Origin: Oxyruncus cristatus
Taxonomy: Eukaryota; Chordata; Aves; Passeriformes; Cotingidae
Direction: 5' to 3'
DNA length: 64,000 nucleotides
Assembly (NCBI GenBank): GCA_013399855.1
Contig: VXAY01007399.1
Coordinates: 1-64,000, forward strand
Shown piece by piece: positions 50,473-63,100 of the stretch (its first letter is position 1; every line of letters begins with the position of its first letter). The notes beneath the pieces were generated by a model that worked only from the letters and a program-made list of their open reading frames with translations, had not been told where the DNA came from and did no database searches. The position numbers and the translations under genes were made by a program.

Positions 50473-52768
50473 TGAAGGAAATCAAGCAACAGCACTTACC
50501 AGCTGCCTGCAGGGATCTGACTCAAAGGGCAATAGGAGTTAGGGAGATTAACAGAGGAGCTTCCTCTTGACCAATAATTATAAGGTGATCCTAGCCAGGG
50601 CATGGTACAGCAGAAAAGAATTTTTTCAAATGAAACCCTCTTCAATATGATGTAGGGCTCTGACTTGTCATGATGACACAGTTTGTGTACATTTCTGCCC
50701 AAGCTTGGATAGAGAAATTATAGGCACTCAGTAAAGCAGTTGCTTATGAAGCCAAGTATTTTTGAGAGCTGGTAAGCACAAATACTGTACTGCAGCAAGG
50801 TCCCTGGCACTTGCCAGAGGTTGCTCTTCAACTGACTTCTGTGTTAGCAGGCTGCCAACTGGGTTAATGGGACCAGGAGCTGGAGGGCTTGAAAGCTTTT
50901 TGGCCAGTCTTTCTGAAGCAATCACGAAAGTTGGAATTGACACTGCCTTCTGCACGGTGGTAAATTGTTGCGTTAGTACAAAACTTCCACTACAGTTAAC
51001 ATATATTTTGAAATGCTACAATGGATTCAGAATTAATTTTGGGAGTTTTTAGGATTTGCATAATCATTTGACAATTTGCAAAATGGTAGATTGATACTTG
51101 TAACTGGTAATAGGAGGAATAGGAAATGCAGTTTAAGGTTTGGACCAGATAAGATTTTGAGGTTCCTTCCAGCCTGGGTTGTTCAATGTTTGTTTCTAAA
51201 AAGAAGCAGAAGATTCTTGGTAAAAACCTGCAAAGACCCGAAATTGATGATGCTTGAAATAGAATCATAAAATGGCATAAAAAGCCACAAACTTGCTTGC
51301 TCTGCTGTGCTGGTACATATGGACCCTGCGGGAGAAATCAGGTTTTGAAAAATAAATTCTTAAAGTGCTGAAATGGAGGATTTTGTAATTCATACCGTAC
51401 CAAAGTAGCATATGAGACCCAGAAAGTTTAAATTCCACAGTGGCAGCATGTTTTTCCCATGGCCCAGAGACTCTGCCTATCTGCAAAGTTCAAAATTTCA
51501 TGCTGTTGCCCTGGGCATTTCTAGCTTGAACTGTCAAAGGGGCAGGAAAGGACACCTTCATCTACTGTGTCTGGCAGCAAACAAGCTACCCATTGCAACA
51601 CAGGCAGTCTTGAAGGTAACAGGGATACAGGTGTCCAGGCTTGTGCATGAGAGACCTGGGAAGTCCCTCCTTGAAGCCCATTTAAAACAATCTAATGATG
51701 TAAAAGGCTTTTAAAGAGTTTTCTCAGTTTCAGCATCTCAACAGTACGTAATGAGTCAGCTGAACTTTTTTTTTTTTTTTTTGTAAATAATCAGTTAGTT
51801 GCCTCTTTTGTTTGTGTGGGTCTATGAAGCAAGGATAGGGGAGTTTTTTATTTTTGTATCATTTTTAATACAGAAAATGTGAATGTAAAAGCAGCAGAAA
51901 ATAACCCGGTCATAATGTATCAATGTAGTACCTGAAATTACTTATAGCTCATTAAATGAAGGTGATTAGGTTGTGCATTGACAGCAAGGTTGTTAGGATT
52001 GTATTTAGTGTCTGTGAGACTAGAAAAAAACCTGAAAGGAAACCCCATAATGATGTTAACATACTTAAAATATTACTGTGGGGAAAAATAATCGTTTTGT
52101 CTTCTACCAAGGAAAGGAACAGAAATGATGGACTGGATCCATAGCAGGAAAGATTCAGGATTGCATAAGAGGCTAGTGCACAGGATCTTAATGAGCAGAC
52201 TGTACATGTTGTGGACAAAGAGTCAGACAGGAGTATGGGCAAGGGAACGTAGTAAAAATAATCTCATGTTCCTTTTTATGCTCTTTTTCTACCACTTTAT
52301 GAATCTTTTTTCTTCAAACTTTCAGACCGTTAGAGTTTAACTTCTGGGGCCTGCTAAAATTTTTGTTTTACCACCCTACCTACCGAACAAGCATATCTAG
52401 CTCCAACTGCAATCTCTAGGTCCTGGTACTTATTGTTTTTGGTATATCATCTCATTCTAGAATGGCACTGCTGACTTTGTCTCCTGAATAACAAGTAAAT
52501 GCCATCATTGAAGAATTCTCCAACTGTTTGCGTAAATAAATAGGGGTTTATGCCAATAATTTTTTCTATTTCCTGTCCTAGAGCTTCCATTAGAGTGCTA
52601 GTGTAGATGCAGCACCAGCTGGGCTGGAACTTTAACAACTTTTATATTCTTTTTTCCTCCAAGTGTACCTAGATAATGTTGCATATAGTGTAACCTGGCA
52701 TTATATCCTTTATAGAGCTCCTATCAGAGGAGCTGAACCATCAGTAATAGTGGATTTTTTAATAAAGG
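50473..52768. other. Mostly unannotated stretch with a CR1-like scrap
   Basis: A CR1-tail-like scrap lies at 51135-51190 (listed separately) and a T run near 51767-51782. Otherwise I recognise nothing. 51956-52250 has a composition reminiscent of retroposon sequence, but I could not match it. Confidence 0.5.
51135..51190 (+). mobile_element. Possible degraded CR1 3' tail
   Basis: TTTGGACCAGATAAGATTTTG followed by AGGTTCCTTCCAGCC parallels the CR1 3' end (TTGGACTAGATGATCTT...AGGTCCCTTCCAACC), but it is short, diverged and lacks the terminal octamers. Confidence 0.5.
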
Positions 52769-53043
52769 CAGGTGGCGATAGGACAAGTAAACCAGCCTTA
52801 AGTTGAAGGAAGGTAGATTTAGATTAGATATAAGGAAGATTTTACTGTGAGGGTGGTGAGACGCTGGAAAAGGTTGCTCAGAGTAGCTGTGGATGCCCCA
52901 TCCCTAGAAGTGTTCAAGGCCAGGTTGGATGGGGGACTGAGCAACCTGGTCTAGTGAAAGGAGTTCCTGCCCATGGCAGAGGGGTTGGAGCTAGATGATC
53001 TTTAAGGTCACTCCCAAATAAAACATGCTATTATTCTATGATG
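52769..53043 (+). mobile_element. CR1 LINE 3'-end copy (~275 bp, 5' truncated)
   Basis: This is the best-preserved CR1 here. It contains GGTAGATTTAGATTAGATAT, CTGTGAGGGTGGTGAGACGC, GTGGATGCCCCATCCCTAG, AAGTGTTCAAGGCCAGGTTG, CAACCTGGTCTAGTG, CTGCCCATGGCAGAGGGGTT, and ends ATGATCTTTAAGGTCACTCCC...ATTCTATGATG, the typical octamer terminus. It has only the 3' untranslated end and no reverse-transcriptase ORF. A C/A tract follows about 110 bp on. Confidence 0.95.
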
Positions 53044-53155
53044 GGAAAATGTTGGGAAGACTAAGTTCATTCCAACAACTGTTATAATTAGGGTTGTCTT
53101 ACTTGGATTTGTAGTTGGTGTTATCTGGTCAGATAAAATATTGTATTCTGTGTTC

Positions 53156-53331
53156 CCACCCCACCCGAAAAATACAAACCAAACCAAACCACAAACTAAA
53201 CTAAACAAAAAACTCCCTCACAACATCTTCCCCTTCCCCCAAAAAAACAACCAAACAAAAAACCCCAAAAAACCTAAACCCCAAACTAAACAAACAAACA
53301 AACAATACCATTCCCCCCAAAAAGCCACCCT
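53156..53331. repeat. C/A-rich, G-poor simple sequence
   Basis: Interleaved AAACC, AAACT and AAAC units (CCAAACCAAACCACAAACTA and CTAAACAAACAAACAAACAA) with C runs; almost no G on the + strand. Confidence 0.9.
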
Positions 53332-53820
53332 TGAATATATTTACAATAAAATAGGAATGTCTCATCTCTATTCTCCCTTCCTTTGCCCAATCTTAAGTTT
53401 TCAGAGGGTAGTTTAATGTGTGTCCTCTGTGTTTTGGGAACTTGTCCACATCATTGAAGTTACCTGGGAAAATTTAATCCAAAATTACAGAAACTCTTCC
53501 AGTACTGTGGCTTTACACAAAACAGATCTGTCTCTTTTAGCCAACTTGACTCTGGTTGTGAGACAGCAAGAAGCAGAATTTGTTCTTGATTTTGGAACTG
53601 TGACATTTCCATTACAGTCAGCTTTCTTATCCCAAAGATTATTGTGAATGAATCAGGTGCATTCATTTCACTTCTCCTTATCATTCACAAGCCTTCCCTC
53701 TTTCAGAATTAGCTACAGGTACAGGTTAGTATTCATGTGTTGTTAAAGAAACTTATAAAAATAAAGGACTCAGAAAGGTTCTGATTGCATTTTGATGCCT
53801 GCAGATGGCATAAACACACA

Positions 53821-53956
53821 ATTATCACAGAATATTCTAAGTTGGGAGGGAACCACAGGGATCATTGAGTCCAACTCTTAAGTGAATGGCCCATACAGGG
53901 ATTGAACCCATGACTTTGACATTATTAGCACCAAGTTTTAACCAACCGAGCTAGCC
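53821..53956 (-). mobile_element. tRNA-Ile-derived SINE with CR1 tail (TguSINE1-like)
   Basis: Read on the minus strand, it opens with a tRNA-Ile-like head: TAGCTCGGTTGG (A-box, complement of 53942-53953), then TGGTGCTAATAATG around the anticodon, then GGTTCAATCCC (an exact B-box, complement of 53898-53908) and the acceptor-side TATGGGCCA. It continues into TTCACTTAAGAGTTGGACTC, ATGATCC, and a CR1-type end with CCCAACTTAGAATATTCTGTG. This combination matches the passerine family TguSINE1, thought to be mobilised by CR1 machinery. It is a SINE, not a functional tRNA gene, because the tRNA half is diverged. No clear target duplication is seen. Confidence 0.9.
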
Positions 53957-56580
53957 TAAACCTACTCCACTTTTAAAACAGGTGGGCTTTGCCACCATTT
54001 TCTTTGTGGCTTATAAGAATTTCCACCCTCCTCCTCACCTAATCTGGATCCTGGATGACTGCATATATGGTAAAGCTTGCTTCTGCTTTGGTTGTTTGAA
54101 AAATAACATCTTGGCATTTTTCTACTTTCATATGATGAAAGAAATACCATAGATAAATTAGTTTAAACCATGACTACCGGATACCATAGATTCTGACTTC
54201 TAACACTTTCATTAATAGTTCACTTGAACACTTTAAAATTTCTATTCCCAGTGTACTGCCAACCACTTTTTTTTCCATCACCAGCTTATCTACTTAGGGT
54301 GTTGTCATAAATAATAACTAAATATTCCTCTTCCACCTTGCCTTTTCTTCTCCTTACCTCTAACCCTGTCTCAAAATTTACTTCCCATTTCCTCTCATCT
54401 TACCCTCCTTCTATTTTCAGCAAGACTATAAGTTTTGTAATGTTAAAATACAGGCTTTTTATTCAAGCATTCCTTACGTGCCCAAGTGATTTGCACATTA
54501 GAAGAGCAGGAAGAGTGCTTAGAAGATGGGGAACTGTTTTAGATGAAATATAAGCCCATGGATGACAAGAGTTTTGCTATTAATTTCAATATAGCCAAAA
54601 TTAGTGTTGTTTTTCCAAAACATGGTAATTTCCCCCTTATTTTTGTAAATGGTTTTTCTTCTTAGGGATGAAGAATCTTAGATTACCTGTGTTGGTCTCT
54701 GAACGTTCTTTTTATCATGATAGACTGAAGAGGGCATAAGATAAGCTCCTCTCTCTCTTCCTTTCGGATTTTTCCTTTCTGACTTCATCTGATAGTTTAT
54801 CAACACAATATATTCCAGTCTTTTACTATAACTATATTATTTCATTGCATTCCAGTAGAACTGGATAGTTCTGGTCCCACTACAAAAGATGTCAGTAGTC
54901 TTTTTGACTGTTATTTTTTATTATTTTGAAGTCTTGGGACACAAGAATGGAGCAAATATTTGTTCCAAAACCTACATGCAAGATATTTGTCTTTCATGTA
55001 CAGCCCAGACCTTGCAGTTTTAAATTCAGGCTCTGCATTACATAGCATCACTTTTTGATGAATTCAGCAAGTTGTTGTCTGCAAAAATATTTTCCTTGAC
55101 ATCTATACACAAAAAAATATGTGAATTAACAGAAAGGCAGTACCTCCTTAAAATGATAATGGAAAGATTATCTGATGGAAAAGGACAGGGCATGTCCTTT
55201 TTATTCTTTCCTCTAATTTCTTGGTGGTTTGTATCATTCAGAAACCATCTCCATAAATACATCAATTACAGGAAACTGGATAGAGGTGATGTGAACATGG
55301 GTCCCAGTGGTTCACATAGCAGAGACAAACATGTATATGCCCAGTGTTATAAGGTATTTTAGACCAGGTTAAATTCTTTTCCTCCTCTCCTGCATTTATT
55401 ATTATCTGGTTTTGACATGACTTGACCTACAGTCCATTGTCTCTGCCTGGCTTTGTTTATCCCTGGCTCACAGCCTCCTTTGTTTTGTTTCAAGATAACA
55501 TTGAAACAGAAATGCTGAGAAAAGTAGGGCTAAGAAATTCTTTGCTCCCTCTCAACACCCCTGTGTAATAATAAGAAGCAATCACAGTACTCTCAGGATA
55601 TTTACCTAGGCTATAACTAAGCGAAGGTTTTATAATATGAACTACTTTGTCCTATTGCAATATTTTTCCTATAGCAACTTTAAGCTACTGCATACAGTTA
55701 AGTCCATTTTTATGAAACAGGAAGATTGAGATATGAAGTCCAAGGTTGAAGAACAAATCACCTGAAGTAGCAAGAGTGAAACAGGAACAGTGAGAATAGA
55801 CCACATATTTCCTAACACAGCTGCAACCATTCTTATGCACAGTTTCAGAACTGGTTTAATTCCTTTGGTAGTGTTGGTTCAAGATGTTCCCTGTTATGGA
55901 TGTACATTTCTCTAACTCTTGTCATAATTTTATATCTTAGAAGGAAAGTAGTTTAGGCTCACTATTAAAAACTAATAAGTGCACTTTTCCACATAGCCAC
56001 ATCTATTAAAACACAGCATATTTTTAATGACTGTGATACTTTTATATACAATTAGATGTTAACAAACATATAAAGAATGATGTTTGCAATCTGTCTTGGA
56101 TCTTCAGCAATAAACTACCCCTCTCCATTCACATCTCTTGCACATTACAAAGTAAGGTTTTCAGGTGCTTTTTGTCACTGAGAAATGTGACCAGGATGCT
56201 CCACTTCAACAACATCCAAATGATTGTGGAATAAAGAGGCTTTTATTTCAGAATAGCATTCCTAATGGAAATTATTCCAGAATAGGTTTTCACACAGTAT
56301 ATATTTGATTCACTTTTGTCATACAAGCTCCAGACTGAATTAATTAAATCAGTATTCAGACTTTATGTATGCCAAATCACAGGTTTCTATTCTGAAAATA
56401 TAATGTATTCTGGAAAAAAAATGGACTGATTAGGTTATATTGCCCTGGAGATTTTAGTCTTTATGTAGTTCTATTTCACCTTTCATTTATTTTAACAGAT
56501 TGCCTATTTGTAATTAGGACATCACTTAGCCAATTCTGAAAATATTTTTTTTTTGAATCTTTTAACAGAAATATATAGCT

Positions 56581-56611
56581 TCTTTTTTTTTTTTTNTTTA
56601 AAAAAAAATAT

Positions 56612-56646
<35 letters not shown>
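56581..56646. repeat. Poly-T block with one undetermined base
   Basis: Two long T runs (about 12 and 33 nt) flank a short A run, with n at 56596. Length calls here are unreliable in any draft assembly. Confidence 0.9.
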
Positions 56647-56649
<3 letters not shown>

Positions 56650-58340
56650 TGGTAATCAGTTCTGCATTTGCCTGTCTGATTCAGGAATCCTTTGGGATAA
56701 CCTTTTTTACAAAACTTGATCTATGACTTCTCTTTCTTAGTAACTACCTTAACTCCAGAGGTGTGCTTTGGAGAATAAACAACTCAGCTTTTCCAGACCT
56801 CCAAATCTGACTTATTCTGTGCTTTGGATAAGTGGTCATGTAGGCATTTATTTTATTAGACCTTGTTTATCTATTATTAACTGTTAGCTATAGATGAGCT
56901 CAGGACTGTGGTTTTGGTCTGTTGCTTTGTTGTTGCTTTTTAATATAAACAGCCTTTTGAACATCATGCTTTGCCTTCCATGGGCTGGGGGTACAGAAGA
57001 AAATTAAACAAAACAAAAAAAATCAAAACAAAGAAACCACACCAATGAACAAAAAATAATGAAACACATGATGTTTTCTGTATGGAACTGCAGACAAGTT
57101 CATTAATTAAATCATCAAACATGAAATTTAGTGGATAGTAAAATTCAGGCTACTAGTCCTTTCCCACATTATTTATGTTCTTTTATTTAAAATATTTAAG
57201 CATTTTTAGACTCCTTTCAGACTAGTGATATTTTGAATAACCCATTTCAAATGACATGAAGTTAACTTTGGAAAACAGGCCTGGATGAGCCTGTAAAACA
57301 AACCTATGAGCCAGACATCCCTCCTAAATCTGACTCCAAGGAAAAAACACTTCTGCAAGGCCTTCATCTACCAGAGCACAAACAGGCATTTATCAGGGAC
57401 CAGAATGTCAAGCACATTACTGGAGCAAAGTTTTGTGTCAAATTAATTATTACTGTCCCTCATGTACCTCCACAGTTCTTGCCACTGAGAGTTAAATACC
57501 AATGGCAATGACAACCTATCCTGGAGGCTTGCTCAGGAGCAGTTGGGTGTGTGAGATTTCCATATTACTTGCCAACCAAAACATGAAGGAAAAAGTGTCC
57601 ACTTGTATGGTTAAGATAGTGGAGAAGAGGAAAATCTAAACCAGCTTGGAAAAAAAGCAAACAGAAACTAACATTAATCTGGATGAACTGAGCATTGATG
57701 CAGGCAAGTTGTGCTTACCAAATGGATGAATGGCTGAAGGCAGTGGGAAGTTTGGATCCAGTGGGTAGACAATTTAGGTTGATAGCTGTAGGGTTTTTAT
57801 CCCCTATCCCTAAGATTTTTTCCCCACACCAATATGAGCTATCGAGTTTTGGAGGCATTCGACACATGCAAGAGTACTGTTTTTGGAGGAAATATCATGT
57901 TATATGCAGACCTGTGAAAAGCAAGAATCCCCAAGACTTTAAAGAAAAAAAAAATATTAGCTTTCCATACCACTTTTGCAGACAGAAAAGGTTTAGACCC
58001 TTCAGAAGAGTTTCAGATAAAGATACAATTCTTCAGATGAATACTGCATCTTGTATTCTCCTCTATAAGGGACATTCAACAGCTGTCTTTTTCCTCATTT
58101 TCTTTGGAAGCTGATATTTGCTCTAGCATGGAAGAAGCCAAAAATTCTGAAAGAGTTATTGCTGGCTCTCAGAAATCAATGGAGATAGACACCAGCTGCT
58201 GGGCCTCACCGGCTCTGGCTGGTGCCTGAGGAACACATTCTTCCTTTGAATCTCCCTGTCCCTCCAGGAGATTCCCTCAGTATTTCTGCACCCCTTTTGA
58301 GCCCCTGTGTGGCCTCAGGAAAGGCAGCACAAACATTATA

Positions 58341-58367
58341 CACACACACACACACATACACACACAG
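58341..58367. repeat. (CA)n microsatellite
   Basis: About 13 AC units with one ATAC interruption. Confidence 0.9.
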
Positions 58368-59317
58368 ACTGTTCCAGGGATAGGTCAGCATCACCTTGGC
58401 CAGACTCATAGTCTGTGCAGGGAGAGGCTTAAACATACCCTCCAGCACATACAGAATCTTGCAGGCCTGAGCATGCTGATCAGGTTAGCATGCCAATAGG
58501 GATGTTTGGCAAACTCTCTGCAGCCTCTCTGCAAGAAGGGAGCTCACCATGCTAAAAGGCACCCTTAATTTCTTTGCCAGTGTTGCCACTTTTTTCCCAG
58601 CTACCAGACCAAATCCTCGGTGCCAGCTGGGATTGAAGTTCAGATGCCTGTGGAGATCAGTGTCTGACTGGGTCTAAGTTCAGTGGGACTTGTAGGAACT
58701 TCCCCCCTTATGCAATGGATCCCTTCAGGCTGGAGCTTTGAACATTGTCTACCCTTCTTTCGAAGGGTCACTGCAAGGTGACACTGCTGTAAAGTCCCTC
58801 TAGCTGCCTCCAACCTGCAGAGAAGACAGTTGTTCTTTGTATCTTCCTCAGATATTCTCTGAAGCTGATAATATACAGGTAATTTAGGGAGTCAGCTTCA
58901 GTTATGCATATTTTGTAGCAGAGTGCAGAAGTAAGAGTTAACAAACTCATGCTAAAATGTTTGCAGTTTCTCAGCAGTTCTAGATTTGAATTATTAAGTG
59001 CAGAGATTTATAAAACAGCAGTTAGCTTGTCGGTTCTATTTGCGCCCTTACTCTTTCTGAGTCTTTAGACCCTTTCTTTTACTCTCTCTGTATTTTTCTT
59101 CTTAATGGTTTCTTCATGTTGTTGTTATTGTTGCATTGGCTCAAAGGTAATTTTTCCTGGCAACACAACGTTTTATTTGGGGGCTTATACTATTGTTGTC
59201 TTTTGAAAGGATTTTCCATTCTGCTTGGTAATTTTAATCTCTTTCAATTTTTTTTCCCTTTCATCAAGCAAAGACCATTCTGTTGTGGCTAACTTTCCTG
59301 ATCATTGTACTGAAAAA

Positions 59318-59443
59318 AACAATAATATATATATGTTTATATAAATATATATAAACACACATGTATATCTTATATATATGATGCACATGCATATATATAT
59401 ATGCAAAATACATACATGTATTCTATGATTCTATGTTTCTATG
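59318..59443. repeat. Alternating AT cluster with nested palindromes and octamer tail
   Basis: Alternating A/T with two perfect palindromes: TGTTTATATA-aata-TATATAAACA at 59334-59357 and GCATATATATATATGC at 59389-59404. It ends at 59420-59443 in ATTCTATGATTCTATGTTTC and TATG, which is the octamer seen at CR1 3' ends, although no CR1 body precedes it. Confidence 0.8.
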
Positions 59444-60110
59444 TAAAAGATATACATATGAAAACCACAGACAATGAGGCTAGGGAAGTATTGAGGGAAA
59501 GGTGACCTGCAGCTGATTTTGTGCAAACCATAAAAATTACTGCCTTCAGTCCATTATTCTACAGTTGTGTCAACAGCATGGTTGTAAAAGCCCTGTTCCT
59601 TGTTTGAGCCAGGGACTAGCAAAGAACAGCTGTGTACATGTCCTAAACCAGAACTGCTTATTTTCCCTGAAAAGGTCACTCCTTATTGAAACAGTTCAAG
59701 GGAACAGTTAGATGTAGCAGTAACCTCCAGCTGGGAGTTTGTGGTATGGAAAGCGCTGAAGGAGGAGTAGGGTGAGTGGAGTGAGCTGACAGCTGCGAGT
59801 GGGATAAGTCGATTCATATAACTAATACAGATGCAGCCAGATGTGGAAGGATGCACATCACAAAAATATCCTATCTGCAGTCCCGGGTAGAGAAGAGACA
59901 TGGGATGACTAGAGGCTACTGCAGAAGTGCAAGACAAAGCTGACTCTTCATCCCAATTTCATGGGAAATGGGTCAGAGCTAATGTTTTCAAGTCCCAGAG
60001 AAGATTACAATTTAAGTACTTTAATAAGAGCTTAGATTTTCCTTGGAGTCTGAGCCACCCAGCTCCCATTGAAAATCCTAGCCAAGGCTAAATGGATTTT
60101 TTTTTTTTTT

Positions 60111-60123
60111 NNNNNNNNNNNNN
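60111..60123. other. Assembly gap (13 N) after a poly-T
   Basis: A T run of about 14 leads into 13 Ns; sequence resumes with AAGGGGGGAGGG. Confidence 0.98.
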
Positions 60124-63100
60124 AAGGGGGGAGGGTAATGTGGTTTTTTAGAAATCACAGTTTACCACCTCTTTGAAAAAACAAACCATATCTACACTAC
60201 TCACCCAAAACAACGTAATTGTAATAAATGATTCATGCTCTTCCACCTCATAATCATAGGTAGCTTTTCTGCACTCAAATGGCAGAAAAGTGTTTATGAG
60301 GACAGCTTTCAAATTCCAGTAGATCTTTCACATCTCACTTTCTGAGTCACTTCAGAAATACTTGAATGGCTTTGTAAGCAGAGCTACAAGAACAATATTC
60401 CTCATTTACACACTGACTTAGCTTGAAGCATGAAACACCCTAATAAAGTCTTTATGACTCCTCATGTATTAGATTATTCATAATAATCTAAGAATCGTGG
60501 CCTAAGAGCAAAGAAAGGCATAACTTGGGTCTCTCCACTTTCAGTGTCTCTGTAACTGTTGTTTTGTTTCACACACAGGTTTTGAAAAAAATAAGTAAAA
60601 CACGTTCACACCTGCTGATTGAAAGCAATTCCGGTGACATTAATGAGTCTATATGATGCACAGACTGAAAGTATTATGAGTGCAATGGGTTTTATGGTAC
60701 ATTTGAAGGCAGAAGCTATGACTCCACATGCACTGGAGAAGAGCACATCAGGCTCAGGTTGCCTGGGATTTAGTCCTGTCTAGACTACGGACTCGACGTA
60801 CATTGGTTTCCCACACGGTAAAAAAGAGTGACTATACGTGTCTCTCTTCGTAAAGCCACTCAGGATGCACTGCTGAAAAGTATCCTTTAAGAATGAGGCC
60901 TTATTACTGAGTTCCATTCATGTGATGGTAATTGCAGGACTGGGATTACAGATTCTTTATTGGGTATTTAAATAACCATGAAAGCCTGAACTGGTCCTGA
61001 CTGCTCCTGCCCTTATCTGCAAATAGATTCTGACTGTATTTGCAAGGATTAGTACTGCCTGTGTGGGATTGGACCCATTTTCAGCAAGGCACTACACTAC
61101 CCACGAAATAACTGATTATTAGACATCCACATGCTGACTTGCTGTCTTGTGATATATTATTAGAGGCTGGTGCTTAAGGAAGTGGTGCAGTGTACAAAAC
61201 AACATTTAACCAGCATTTCTGATATTGTCCTGTATATCCACCACAGAGCCAACACTAATAATTTCATCACAGGTCCTACCTTTTTATGTATTTCTTATTG
61301 CATTGGGGCATGCAGCTTTGTAATTACAGTAAAATTGTTGCTGTCAGCCTTAAAACTAGTGAGTTCATTTGCAAATAAAAGCTTACTAATATGAATTTGA
61401 AAGACCAGAAGCTGGGAAAAAAGAACATATCCCATTGCTTAGATTGTTCCATCTGCACTTGGAAAATCTGGGAACTATTCCAAGGTGTCCCAGTAACTTT
61501 CTGTGTGATTCCCAGCCCATCACTCAAGTTTCAGAGATATGTAAGCACCTAATAGCCAATGGAATCAACCAAAGAATGAGATGCCTAAACCAGTTTCAAA
61601 ATCTGGGCTTTGTTTCTTTTTGTCTGCAATCCACACTTTTCTACAAAGTGAGGATTGCAGACCATTCATGTTTCACATAGTTTGGGAAAGGTTTAGGTAT
61701 GAAACCTAGCAGTGCAGTAATCCTCTGGTAATAGAAATTATATGCAATTTATGGATATTATGGAAATTATATCCAAAAGTTATTAACTTAATTGGCAAAA
61801 ATGTGTTCACCAGTATATACCTGTAAATGTAAAGGTCACTGTCAGTATATGCTGGTAAATGTGAAGGTCACTGTCTCCAGGGTGAGAAGCAGTCATGTGA
61901 GGAGACAGAGATTCCATGTTTCCCCAAGGATGGCATTTTTCTGCAAGTGCTTTCACGTGAGGAAGTGGGAAATGCCCCAGATCCTGTGTTGTTGGAGGAT
62001 AAGTCAGGGTCAATTGGATCCAAATCTTGCCCAAATATTGTTCACAAGCATTCTTTCCTCTGACATTTTCATGTGTTTTTCTTTACCAGTTGTATAATAA
62101 ATCTGAACCGTCTTTCTGCTGTTCTCATTTTACGGGCAGTGAAAGATATGGCTGCCCTCCATTTCCAATTCCACAAAACTGTAACCATAACCAAGGACAA
62201 GTATGTCTTCCGTTATAGTATGATGTATTGTGTATCATATCATTATCTTTTGGGGTTTTCTAGCTAGCAAAATAATAATAATACTTAGCACTGACATAGC
62301 AATTACCTCTCCGAGTCCTTTGTAACCATTGGCTAGTTCAGTGGTTCCCAAACTATAGCCCATGCCCTGTGAGTGGTCTGCAGAGAATACCCCCGTTCAG
62401 TTCAGTGATGGAATTCAGAGCAGACAGGAACCTCGGTGCATGAAACCAGCTTGGACCACCTGCCAAATTGCATGGCATTGATAACTTGACACCTGGACCT
62501 CTAACACTTCTTTCTTACACCACAGTAAGGGCGTATTGGTTCTCACAAGAGCAAGTGTTCCAGTGGCTTCAGGGATGTTGTGTGACCAGGAGAGTAAAGA
62601 GAAATGGTCTCTAAGATGGCATGCAGGAGCATTTTTACTGCTGATGCTGTCTTCAGAAGATATCTGAATAAGAAGAAATGTATTAAATCTAGAAAAACAT
62701 TTCAAGCAAATGCAAAATTTTTGCATTAACGGATTATTAGTAATCCATTTTTAAAGGGCTTACACCTGTTAAAATAACTATTTTAGATTTCTGTATGTCC
62801 ACCTGGAACAAAGACTCCAAACTAGGCCTTACTAACAGCCGAGTCTATTCTAATAACCATAACACAGTTTCTCATAGTCACCTTGACCTAAACAAGACAT
62901 CTTGATGCTGTATACAGTGGAGTAGCTTCAACAGCCCGGGATAAAGGCTCTCTACTGGCACGTGACAAAGATGGGTTAAAAAATATCACTCTTGATTTAC
63001 TGTACACAGAAAGATCAACCCGAGTCTCCTTAACTGTGGCTATAGAGGGAAGGCATAGACAAGGATAGGCACAAGCTATGAACCTTGATCATCTGTCCCA

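Larger units (their letters stand above)
53957..60110. other. Mostly unannotated stretch
   Basis: It contains a poly-T block (56581-56646), a CA microsatellite (58341-58367) and an AT-rich palindromic cluster (59318-59443), each listed. The open frame 57695-58114 (139 codons) has no recognisable domain. Confidence 0.5.

Noticed and set aside
53885..53956. tRNA-Ile gene on the minus strand
   Set aside because: The tRNA-like part has lost stem pairing and runs straight into a CR1-type tail, so it is a SINE head rather than a functional tRNA gene.
57695..58114. 139-codon + strand open frame
   Set aside because: No recognisable motif; amino-acid make-up looks random. A length of 139 codons can occur by chance in a 64-kb six-frame scan.
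62340..62410. Ancient hAT-type end (GTGGTTCCCAAACT...)
   Set aside because: It resembles the start of some old DNA transposons, but no matching inverted end was found nearby and the match is too short.
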